64,000 nucleotides of DNA from CAWBVG01 sp963792175 (GTDB lineage Bacteria > Acidobacteriota > Vicinamibacteria > Vicinamibacterales > CAVVIG01), in contig CAWBVG010000012.1 of the NCBI GenBank assembly GCA_963792175.1, forward strand, positions 62,001 through 126,000, given 5' to 3'. Each line of letters begins with the position of its first letter. Position 1 is the first letter of the stretch. Below the pieces are notes generated by a model. The model did not search any database and was not told the origin of the DNA. It worked only from the letters and a program-made list of their open reading frames with translations. Shown piece after piece: positions 1-8,553 of this stretch. A program made the translations under genes and the position numbers.

Positions 1-1735
1 TCGTCAGTCGTGGATGTGAACCCGGGCGCAAGCGCCGGCAGACGACGCGTGGCGATCACGAGACCACCGCGCTCTGCGAACTCGTGCAGCGCGCGCAGCG
101 TGGCGATGGGCATCCGCTCAACGCCGGGCAGAATGACGGCGCGATACTGTCCCGCGCGCAGTCGCAGCGCGTCGTCGTCCACGAAGTCGAATGTGAAGCC
201 CGCGTCCAGGACCCCTGGCACGACGTCGGTGCCGAGTCGCTGGCGAAGTGTCTCGATCGTGCTGACATGCCCCGGAGTGAAATGCGCCCAGGCATCATCT
301 GTCGGCGAGATAGATCGCCACGTCGGTGACCGGTGTGCCCTGGCGCATCAGAAAACTGACTCGCTGCAGATATGACGCCACGTCCGGCATCACGGTCCAC
401 CAGGGGTTCTTGTCGTCGAACACGGCGGCCGCATAGAAACGCCAGCCCGGGTAGTCGACGCCTTCCGCGGTGTACGGCCAGCCGTGGCCGATCAACTGAT
501 TGACGCCCTGCAAATAATGCAGGTCGGCCTCGGCCTTCATGTCGAGCGGTGTGGCGCGAAACGACGGCGAGTGCAGCCACGTCCAGGTTTCGGACGACGT
601 GATCGGCCGATCGTAGACGTGACTGGCGGACGAGGCCCAGCGCGTGGACGACAACGACTTCCACTGGACGCCTTCGCCTTCCGGAAGATCGACGTGCGCG
701 TTGGTCGCCAACGTCGCCGGCGGAATGCCGTACGCCTGCATTCTGAACCTGGTGCGGTTGGTGCGGGCCCAGTTCTGCATCGGCTCGACGAAGCGTTCGT
801 CGAGCAGCTCGGTGAGCGTCTGACCCCAGTCGTGGCGAATCGCGTCGGCTGGTTCGCCGGCGCCCGACGCCAGCGCTGGAAGGTGCGGGGTCAGATCGTA
901 GCCACGCCGCGCGCGGAATTGTTCGAGAAAATCGGTGGTCCAGTCCGAATCGTAGACTTCGAGGCTGTCGCAGAAGATCGCAAACGGCGGGTGGCCGTCG
1001 AACGCCTGCAGCAATCGATCGCCAACTTTCTGCAGGTAGACTGTCGAGCGCGCCGCGATCGTAGTGGTTCAGCACGAATCCCTCGGCGCCCACCGCCGCG
1101 CGCTTGACCATCATGCCCGTCCGGCTGGCGATGAAGAAGCGTACGTCGCCCCCTTGATGACGTTCGGGTAGACGGACGGCGCCGTCCTGCACCGCGCCGA
1201 GATCGGTATTCTCGAGAAACGCCGCGATGAATCGTTCGCCCGCGCCGATGCCGGGCGCGGCCACGCGCCGCGTCTGCGGCATCGCCGGCACGCGCTCGAT
1301 GCGCAGCTTCCCGGCGGCCTGTGCCGCACCCACCTGCGGGCCGCCGTACGGCCAACCGCTGCCGAGCGTGAGATCGAAGCGCAGTCCGAGCTCGCGCGCC
1401 TTCTCCGCGGCGAAGCGCAGCGCCTCGATGAACTCGTCGGACAGATACGGGAGGTTGCGAATGCCGGCGCCAGGATCGTCGAGCGCGACGGGGTAGACCG
1501 GCTGGACTTCCACGCCACCAATGCCGCCCGCCTTCATCGCCTGCAGTTCCCGTTCGATCTCCGGCTTCGTGACCGCCGGGCCGAACCACCACCACCGCAT
1601 CATGATGCGGCTGTCAGCCGGCGGGGCTACGAACGAACGCCGCAGATCGTCCAGAGCGTTCGCCTGGCGGGGCTGCGCGCTCGAGACGATCGACGCCGCA
1701 GTGGCAAGGACGAGCGCAATCGCGGGAGCTCTCAT
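1..1735 (-). CDS. GH106-like glycoside hydrolase (alpha-L-rhamnosidase family), frameshifted, cut by window edge
   Basis: Secreted glycosidase-like protein whose C-terminus lies beyond the window start. ATG at 1735 opens a signal peptide (MRAPAIALVLATAASIVSSA). The mature N-terminus carries the stretch MRWWWFGPAVTKPEIERELQ and later DLTLGSGWPYGGPQVG, both typical of the GH106/alpha-L-rhamnosidase-like family, which hydrolyses rhamnosyl linkages. The frame breaks twice, near 1041-1050 and near 300-305. Three consecutive frames join into one continuous family-like protein (FDGHPPFAIFCDSLEVYDSD in the second segment, VILPGVERMPIATLRALHEF in the third). Divergent from the permease at 1777, with 41 bp between. 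Substrate is inferred from the family only. Confidence 0.7.
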
Positions 1736-1776
1736 GGTCGGTCGGGTGATGCTACATCGAGTAGGCTCTAGGGTCC

Positions 1777-3165
1777 GTGACAACCATCAGTGCGACCGCA
1801 ACAGAGGAGGGCCTGAGACGCCGGCTGCGTCCGCGCCAGATTGCCATGATGGCGATCGGCAGCGCGATTGGCGTCGGCCTGTTTCTCGGCAGCACCGTCA
1901 CGATTCGACTGGCGGGGCCGGCGGTCATCCTGACCTACGTCATCGGCGCGATCATCTCGCTGGTGATGGGATACGCGCTCGCCGAGATGGCGGTCGTGCA
2001 TCCGGTTGCCGGATCGTTCGGGGTCTTTGCCGATCGCTACCTGTCGCCGTGGTTCGGGTTCTCGGTGCGCGCCACCTACGCCTTCGTGCAGATCCTGGCC
2101 ATCGGCGCGGAAGTGACCGCGGTCGCCATCTATTTCGCGTTCTGGTTTCCGCATGTGCCGCCGGCGGTCTGGATTGTGGCCATCGCGGCGGCGCTGGTCG
2201 CGGTCAACACCGCGCAGGTCGGGCTCTTCGGTGAAGTCGAGTACTGGTTTGCGCTCGTGAAGGTGCTCGCGATTGTGGCGTTCATCGCAGCCGGACTGAC
2301 CGTGATCACGGGGTTGGGGGGAAGACCTGCCGTCGGATTCCGCAACCTGTTCGATGGTCCCGGCGGGTTTCTCCCCAACGGATGGCGGGGCGTCTGGCTG
2401 GCGCTGACGCTCGTCATCACCAGCTACATGGGGATCGAAGGCGTCGCGATCATGGCCGGGGAAGCCGAGCAGCCTGAAACGTCGATCCCGCGCGCGATGC
2501 GGACGATGGTGTTGCGGCTGATCCTCTTCTACGTGGTGGCGATCGCCGTGATGCTGATGATGACGCCGTGGCGCGAACTCGCCGAAGGCGGCGGCGGTCT
2601 CACGGGCAGCCCCTTCGTGCGCGCGTTCACGGCCATCGGGATTCCTTATGCCGCCGGCGCGATGAACGTTGTCGTCATCTCGGCGGCCATCTCGAGCGCG
2701 AACTCGAATCTCTACTCGACGACGAGAATGCTGCTGTCGCTGGCACGATCAGGGTTCGCCCCGGCGGGGCTGGCGGCGGTCGGCGGCAACGGTGTCCCGT
2801 TTCGCGCGCTGGCCGTGGCCAGCACCGGAGTGTGCGCCGCCATTCTGCTGGCGTTGTACGCGCCGGCCAAGGCCTTCCTGGCGCTCTACGGCACGGCGGT
2901 CGCCGGCATGCTGTTCATCTGGGTCGTGATCCTGCTCACGTTTCTGCGGTTTCGTCAGGCGCTGCCAGCGGATCAGCTGTCGCGGTTGCCGATCAGGATG
3001 CCGGCGCACCGCGTGGCAGCCTGGGGTGGCATCGCGGCGCTCATCGGCATCGCGATGACGTCCTTCTTCGTCGACGGCCTGCAGTACAGTGTAGTGACCT
3101 TCGTGCCATTCCTCCTGGTGATGTCGATCGTCTACGCGCGCCGACGCGGTGAGTTTCGTGCCTGA
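1777..3165 (+). CDS. APC-superfamily amino-acid permease
   Basis: Cytoplasmic-membrane amino-acid transporter of 462 residues with about 12 predicted hydrophobic segments. The first membrane segment carries GSAIGVGLFLGS, the AAT/APC substrate-binding signature. The region MGIEGVAIMAGEAEQPE matches the conserved segment-6 loop of the same family. Family members are proton-coupled importers of neutral or basic amino acids or GABA; the substrate cannot be read from sequence. The start is GTG at 1777 with only a weak ribosome-binding site. The 3' end overlaps the next gene by 17 bp if GTG 3149 is used, so the two are probably cotranscribed. Intact. Confidence 0.9.
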   Translation: MTTISATATEEGLRRRLRPRQIAMMAIGSAIGVGLFLGSTVTIRLAGPAVILTYVIGAIISLVMGYALAEMAVVHPVAGSFGVFADRYLSPWFGFSVRATYAFVQILAIGAEVTAVAIYFAFWFPHVPPAVWIVAIAAALVAVNTAQVGLFGEVEYWFALVKVLAIVAFIAAGLTVITGLGGRPAVGFRNLFDGPGGFLPNGWRGVWLALTLVITSYMGIEGVAIMAGEAEQPETSIPRAMRTMVLRLILFYVVAIAVMLMMTPWRELAEGGGGLTGSPFVRAFTAIGIPYAAGAMNVVVISAAISSANSNLYSTTRMLLSLARSGFAPAGLAAVGGNGVPFRALAVASTGVCAAILLALYAPAKAFLALYGTAVAGMLFIWVVILLTFLRFRQALPADQLSRLPIRMPAHRVAAWGGIAALIGIAMTSFFVDGLQYSVVTFVPFLLVMSIVYARRRGEFRA

Positions 3166-4420
3166 CGGCGGACCCTTTCCGATAGACGAGGTGCGACAGC
3201 GATTCCCGATGCTCGAGCGGGACGCGCCGTTCGTCTTCTTCGACAACGCGGCTGGTGCGCAGATTCCAGCGACGGTGCTCGAGGCGGTGACCGATCACCT
3301 GTCGACACGCAACGTCCAGCGCGGCGGGCCGTACCGGCACTCGCGCGAGGTCGACGCGATGATCGCCCGCGCTCGCGACAGCGTGGCGGCGTTCGTCAAC
3401 GCCCGCACCGCCGACGAGATTGCGTTTGGCCTCAACGCGACGTCGTTCATCCGCTCGATCAGCCTCGCGATCGGACAGACCCTGGGGTCGAGGCCGGAGA
3501 TCGTCGTCAGCGAGCTCGATCACGAGGCGAACATCGCCACATGGCTGGCGCTCGAGCGCGCCGGCGCGCGCATCGTCTGGTGGCGGCCCGACAGCGCGGG
3601 CCGTCTGAACCCGGCGGATCTCCAGTCGCTGCTGACCGATCGCACGCGGCTCGTCGCCTGCACGGTCGCGTCGAACGCGACCGGGACCATCGTCGATGTC
3701 ACGGACGTCGCGCGGCGCGCGCATGCCGTCGGCGCGGAGTTGTTTCTCGACGCCGTCCATTACGCGCCACATGCCTCGATCGACGTGCAGGTGTTCGACT
3801 GCGACTACCTGGTGTGCTCCGGATACAAGATCTTCGCGCCGCACATGGGGTTCGCGTGGTGCCGGCGCGAGTCGATCAATCGCCTGCCGACGTTTCGAGA
3901 GGACTTCATTCCCGACGTGACGCCCGACAAGCTCGAAGCCGGCACCTATGCCTATGAAAACGTCGCCGGGATGGCGGCGGCGATTGCGTATCTCGAGGAC
4001 ATCGGACGTGGGTATCTGGCCAATGTCGGCGTCCCGGAGGAGGGCGTCGTTCGTTCCGTGACGCTCCGGGCGGCGATGCATAAGATCGCCGAGTACGAGC
4101 GCATGTTGTCCGCCGCGCTGCTCGACGTCGCCGACGGCATACCCGGCGTGACCGTTCACGGGCTGACTGACCGGGCTCGCCTGCAGGAGCGCGTGCCGAC
4201 GCTCTGCTTCACCGTCGCCGGCCGCGAGGCGTCCGCGGTGGCCGACGGCCTGGCCGCGAAGAACATCGGCGTGCGCAGCGGGCACATGTACTCGCCGCGG
4301 TTGATGAAGCGCCTCGGGCTGATGCCGGCCGGCGTCGTCCGCGCGTCGCTGGTGCATTACAACACCCTCGATGAAGTCGCGCGATTCGGCGACGCGCTCC
4401 GTGAGATCGTCCGCGGTTAG
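3149..4420 (+). CDS. Cysteine desulfurase-like class V aminotransferase
   Basis: PLP enzyme of the class V aminotransferase fold, 423 residues. The PLP lysine is Lys227 in CSGYKIFAPHMGFAW, and FFDNAAGAQIP near the N-terminus matches the cysteine-desulfurase/selenocysteine-lyase group. The sequence most resembles the stand-alone CsdA-like subfamily rather than IscS or SufS, and no Fe-S assembly genes are adjacent, so the substrate is open. The start is GTG 3149, overlapping the permease; GTG 3158 is an in-frame alternative. The stop codon (4418-4420) abuts and slightly overlaps an inverted-repeat element beginning at 4419. Intact. Confidence 0.85.
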   Translation: MSFVPDGGPFPIDEVRQRFPMLERDAPFVFFDNAAGAQIPATVLEAVTDHLSTRNVQRGGPYRHSREVDAMIARARDSVAAFVNARTADEIAFGLNATSFIRSISLAIGQTLGSRPEIVVSELDHEANIATWLALERAGARIVWWRPDSAGRLNPADLQSLLTDRTRLVACTVASNATGTIVDVTDVARRAHAVGAELFLDAVHYAPHASIDVQVFDCDYLVCSGYKIFAPHMGFAWCRRESINRLPTFREDFIPDVTPDKLEAGTYAYENVAGMAAAIAYLEDIGRGYLANVGVPEEGVVRSVTLRAAMHKIAEYERMLSAALLDVADGIPGVTVHGLTDRARLQERVPTLCFTVAGREASAVADGLAAKNIGVRSGHMYSPRLMKRLGLMPAGVVRASLVHYNTLDEVARFGDALREIVRG

Positions 4421-4580
4421 TGGCCTGTCCACGCTGATCAAGGACCACCTCGCGGGCGGGGCATCCCGGCTGGCGGCGTTGCTCCTCGCTCAAATACTGC
4501 CGGTATTCTCGGTCGTCGCGCCTTGCCATCCGGGCGCCGCGCTCCGCGATCTGGTCCTCGTTCAGCGTGGACAGGCCACT
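4419..4580. repeat. 162-bp MITE-like palindromic element, perfect 18-bp terminal inverted repeats
   Basis: The left end reads AGTGGCCTGTCCACGCTG (4419-4436) and the right end (4563-4580) is its exact reverse complement. Pairing continues inward imperfectly (GGACCA...TCGCGG on the left matches the inverted right arm) to a central AATAC/GTATT hairpin, so the whole element can fold as one long stem. It encodes no transposase. Related ends occur at 18582 and 55755. It lies exactly between the stop of the PLP-enzyme gene and the signal peptide of the next gene. I see no clear target-site duplication. Confidence 0.85.
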
Positions 4581-4598
4581 CGGCGCGTCTGTCTGTCG

Positions 4599-5947
4599 TT
4601 GGCGGTCGCGGTGTGTCTGTCAGCCTGCCGAGGCTCGCCGACGGCGGCGCTCGATGCGGCGGCGGAGTTTTATGTCCGCGCGGCGCTGGCGCTCGGCGAA
4701 CGCGATGCCGATTCCCTGGACATCTATTACGGTCCCGGCGCCTGGCGGGCGGACGCGCATCTACGCCATCTGCCGCTCGACGACATCCGGGCCGCCACCG
4801 TTCCGTTCATCGCGTCGCTCGACGAGCGGCCCTTCGACAATGCCGAAGCCGAGGCCCGGCGGCTCTTCCTTCTCCGGCAGACCCGGGCGATCGTTTCGCG
4901 GATTGACATCGTTCGCGGTGCCCGGCCGTCGTTTGCGGAAGAAGTGCGGACGCTGTTCGGACTGGGGCAGGATGGGTCCGCCTCCGCCGCTTACGCGGCT
5001 TCCGCCTCCGCGCCAGAGGCGCTTCGGCGGGACAAGTCGGCGAGACCCGCCTTCGCTGCTGACGCAGCTACGGCGAGGCAGGCTGGTGAGGTGTACGCCG
5101 AGCTCGGGCGGTTGCTGCCGGGCGCCGGCGATCTACCGGCGCGCTATGCGGCGTTCGACGGCCGATTCCTGATTCCTCGGAACCGGCTGCCGGCGGTGTT
5201 GGCGCGCGCGGTTGAGGGCTGTCGAGCGGCCACACGCGAGCACGTCACGCTGCCGCCGGGCGAGCGCGTCGACGTCGAGTATGTGCCCGACCTGGCGTGG
5301 AGCGCCTACACGCGCTATCAGGGTCATGCGACGAGCCGCATTCAGATCAATGCGGCCCTTCCGCTCACCGTCGATCGCGCCCTGGATCTGGCCTGCCACG
5401 AGGCGTATCCGGGCCATCACACGATCGACAGTCTTCTCGACGCTCGTTTCGGCGGCAGGCGCGTCGAGTTTTCGGTCCGGCCGCTGTTCAGTCCTCAGTC
5501 GCTGCTGCACGAGGCCGCCGCCTCGCTGGCGGTCGAGATGGCGTTTCCGGGACCGGCGCGACTGGCATTCGAGCGCGACGACGCTGTTTCCCCTGGCCGG
5601 TCTCGCCTCCGTCTGACGCGGACCTGTACGTTCGCGTCGGGCGGCTCGTGGACCAGCTGCATGGCGTCCAGGCCCGCATCGCGCGCCAGTATCTCGACGG
5701 CGAGCTCGACTTCCCGCGCGCGTCGGCGGCCCTCGAGCGCGATGCGCTGATGCCATCGGCCGACGCGACGCTCAAGTTTCTGAACCGGTTCCGAAGCTAC
5801 GGGGCGACCTACACGATCGGCCGTGACGCGCTGTCGCGATACCTCGATGCCCATTCCGCGGCAGGCGATCCGGCAAGCCGATGGCGCGCCTACATGAATG
5901 TCGTCACAGACGCCGCGCAGATCGTCCCGTTGCCGCTGTCGCAGTAG
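4599..5947 (+). CDS. DUF885-like putative zinc peptidase lipoprotein, frameshifted, with in-frame repeat insertion
   Basis: Predicted exported hydrolase. The motif HEAYPGHH at 5397-5420 is the metal-binding HExxPGHH signature of DUF885-type proteins, thought to be metallopeptidases. A lipoprotein-like signal (hydrophobic run, then CLSAC) lies at 4599-4628. The start is uncertain: no good ATG lies between the MITE and the signal, so TTG 4599, GTG 4611 or a start inside the MITE are all possible. Codons for about 36 residues rich in Ala and Ser (4976-5084) are a palindromic repeat inserted without breaking the frame. A frameshift near 5583-5610 joins this frame to the true C-terminus (LVDQLHGVQARIARQYLDGE) ending at 5947. 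Confidence 0.7.
4976..5084 (+). repeat. Palindromic GCGAGGCAGGC-family element inserted in frame inside a gene
   Basis: Positions 5046-5084 read CCCGCCTTCGCTGCTG...TACGGCGAGGCAGGCT. The reverse complement starts AGCCTGCCTCGCCGTAGC, the same core as the copies at 10174, 38706, 41038 and 51055. The preceding 70 bases (TCCGCCTCCGCCGCTTACGC and a related second half) look like a neighbouring half-copy. Length and phase keep the DUF885-like reading frame open, adding an Ala/Ser/Arg-rich insert. Confidence 0.75.
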
Positions 5948-5953
5948 CACGGC

Positions 5954-6045
5954 TTATCACGAAGGCACGATGAACCCGAAGGGCACGAAGCGATCTCTAC
6001 AAATTGTTCTTCGTGTCCTTCGTCGTCTTCGTTTCTTCGTGATAA
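5954..6045. repeat. Intergenic inverted-repeat element (TTATCACGAAG ends), possible terminator
   Basis: TTATCACGAAG at 5954-5964 is exactly inverted at 6035-6045 (CTTCGTGATAA). The interior is an imperfect continuation built from CACGAAG/CTTCGTG units. It immediately follows the DUF885-like stop and precedes the M20 lipoprotein gene. The CACGAAG unit also appears in the repeat copies at 18582-18665 and 55640-55755, so this is probably a dispersed element that may also act as a transcription terminator. Confidence 0.65.
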
Positions 6046-6104
6046 ACCGTCCGTTAGTATCGCGGCGTACTCTAAGATAAGGCCTTCCAGGAAGGAGCCC
6101 CTCT

Positions 6105-7781
6105 ATGCGCTGGCCTCTCACCGCTCTCTGTATTCTGGCTGTGGCGACTGTCGGCTGCTCGCGCGAACCGTCGGCCAAGGCGGCCGCGGCGGCGGCGCCG
6201 ACCCAGCCGAAGCTGGGCATCCGGCCGAACGGCGACACGGAGATTCAGCCGGATCTGACGAAGATCCAGTCGGAAGAGCTGAAGAAGGTGTTCGCCTATA
6301 TCGACGAGCACATCGACGATCACGTCGTGAGGCTGCAGAAGTGGATTCGCCAGCCCAGCATCTCCAACAGCGGGGAAGGGATTCCCGAAAGCGCCGAGAT
6401 GGTGAAAGGCTTCTTCGAGGAACTGGGCTGCCAGGAAGCGCGCGTCTACGACGTCGGCATCACTGAATGGGGCGCACCGGGCAACCCGGTCGTCTACGCG
6501 CGTTGTGACGAAGGCGCGCCGCGGACGATCGCCATCTACTGGCAGTACGACACGATGCCGGTCACACAGCCCGACGCCTGGAAGGCGCCGCCGTTCGAGG
6601 CGCGCATCGTCGAGCAGGCGCCGTTCAAGAAGGTGCTGATCGGGCGCGGGGCGACGAATTCCAAGGGACCCGAGATGTCGCAGCTGAACGCGCTGATGGC
6701 GATCAAGGCGGTGACGGGGAAGCTGCCGGTCAACATCGTGTTCGTCGCTGAAGGCGACGAGGAACGGATGGATGTCGGCGTGCGCAAGTTCGTCAAGGAT
6801 CACGCTGATTTCTTCAAGAACGTCGACGCGCTGATCGGCGAGGCCGGTCAGCAGTCGCCGAGCGGCGGCGGCAGCGTCGGCGGCGGGTCGGAAGGCTGCG
6901 TCTATTTCGAGCTCACGACGAGCGGGAAGTCGTGGGGCCGCGGTCCGGTGCAGTCGGACATCCACGGTTCGAACAAACGCTCGGTGGACAGCCCGGCGTG
7001 GCGCCACATGAAGATGCTGGCGTCGCTGGTATCTGAAGATGGCAACACGCCGCTCATCAAGGGCTTCACCGATGGCATCGAGCCGCTGTCGGCGTCCGAG
7101 ACGGCGCAGCTGAAGAACGCCGCCGCCAAGACGGACATGAAGGTCGCGGCCGAGAATCTCGGCGTCGCGCGCTTCATCTCCGAGGATCCCTTCACGATGC
7201 TGAAGATGGGGCGCTACGGCATCTCCTTCAACCTGGACGGCATCTGGGGCGGCAACATGTACGCGGGCGGCGCCGGCGCGATTCTGCCGAACAAGATCAC
7301 CTCGAAGCACAACATCCGCTACGTGCCGAAGATGAAGGGGCTCGAGATCGTCAAGCGGGTGCGCGAGCAGCTGGATCGCAACGGCTACAAGGACGTGGAG
7401 CTCAAGGTCATCGGCGACGTGCCGTGGTCCAAGATGTCGTACGACACCGACATCGCCCGGGCGATGAATCAGATGTACGAGCAGTTCAACATCCCGCACG
7501 GCGGCAAAGCCGACGTGCCGACGATCCTCGGCGGGTACTGGCCGTCGTATCTGTTTTCGAATGAGGAAGTCGGCGAGCGAGTGGCGCCGGTCTCGATGCC
7601 CATCGGCATGGGCGGCGCCGGTCACGGCGGCAACGCGCACGCGGCGAACGAGTACTACGTGCTCGAAGGCGCGGGCAAGGTCTACGGCATGGCCGGCTCC
7701 GAGAAATCGCACGCGGCCATCTTCTACAACTTCGCCGGCAAGAACGGATCGGCCGCCGGCGGCGCCGCGCAAGACCGAATG
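6105..7781 (+). CDS. M20-family metallopeptidase-like lipoprotein (reads through into the next gene)
   Basis: Exported hydrolase-like lipoprotein; signal MRWPLTALCILAVATVGCS with lipobox TVGC. The fold follows M20 dipeptidases: IYWQYDTMPVTQPDAW, then GRGATNSKGPEMSQLNAL, then VFVAEGDEERMDVG. At the usual metal site GHYD the histidine is Gln, and the usual GRG(A/S)xDDKG Asp is Asn, so metal binding may be altered. Preceded by AGGAAGGAG. There is no stop codon: the frame continues directly into the ABC ATPase beginning at ATG 7779. A one-base shift would end the gene at the TGA overlapping that ATG, the usual operon junction, so a lost stop through an indel is likely. Confidence 0.75.
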
Positions 7782-8546
7782 ACGACGGGAGCGGCGCTGA
7801 TCGCCGTGCACGACGTCACGAAGACCTACGCCATGGAGGGCGCGCCGGTGCACGCCCTCCGCGGCGTCACGCTCGACATCCACGCCGGCGAATTCGTCGC
7901 CGTCGTCGGGCCGTCCGGTTCCGGCAAGTCGACGTTCATGCACATCCTCGGCTGTCTCGATCGGCCGACCGCCGGCCGATACCTGCTCGACGGACGGGAT
8001 GTGTCGGCGCTGTCCGACGACGAGCTGTCGGCGATTCGCAACCGTCGGATCGGTTTCGTCTTCCAGGGATTCAACCTGCTCGCGCGCACGTCGGCGCTCG
8101 AAAACGTGGAGCTGCCGCTGCTGTACGCGCACGACCACCGCGTCTCGCCGGCGGCGCGGCGGCAGCGCGCGATGAAGGCGCTGACCGCGGTCGGACTGGA
8201 GAACCGCGCCGAGCATCACCCCAATCAGCTGTCGGGAGGACAACAGCAGCGGGTGGCGATTGCGCGGGCGCTCCTGAACGACCCGGCGATTCTGCTCGCG
8301 GACGAACCGACCGGCAATCTGGACAGCCGGACCAGCATCGAGGTGATGGACATTTTCCAGCGCCTGAAAGAGGAGCGCGGGATCACCATCATCCTGATCA
8401 CGCACGAGCCGCAGGTCGCCGAATACGGGTCGCGGATCATCCGGTTCAAGGACGGCCGCGTCGTGGCGGATCAGCCCAACGCGTCGCGGCGGGCCGCCGC
8501 CGAGGAACTCGCGGCCGTGGCGCTCGGCTCGGTCGAGGAAACGTAG
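7779..8546 (+). CDS. MacB/LolD-type ABC transporter ATP-binding protein
   Basis: Cytoplasmic ATPase of an FtsX-type ABC complex. Walker A is GPSGSGKST, the Q-loop region is GFVFQGFNLL, the signature is LSGGQQQRVAIARALL, Walker B is ILLADEPTGNLD, and the switch His is in LITHEP. Length (about 255 residues) and sequence match MacB/LolD family ATPases that power export of macrolides, peptides or lipoproteins. ATG 7779 lies in frame with the preceding M20 lipoprotein, so as sequenced both form one 813-residue product. A lipoprotein signal and a cytoplasmic ATPase cannot sensibly share one chain, so I treat them as separate genes. It is followed 8 bp later by its permease. Confidence 0.88.
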   Translation: MTTGAALIAVHDVTKTYAMEGAPVHALRGVTLDIHAGEFVAVVGPSGSGKSTFMHILGCLDRPTAGRYLLDGRDVSALSDDELSAIRNRRIGFVFQGFNLLARTSALENVELPLLYAHDHRVSPAARRQRAMKALTAVGLENRAEHHPNQLSGGQQQRVAIARALLNDPAILLADEPTGNLDSRTSIEVMDIFQRLKEERGITIILITHEPQVAEYGSRIIRFKDGRVVADQPNASRRAAAEELAAVALGSVEET

Positions 8547-8553
8547 CTGCCTG

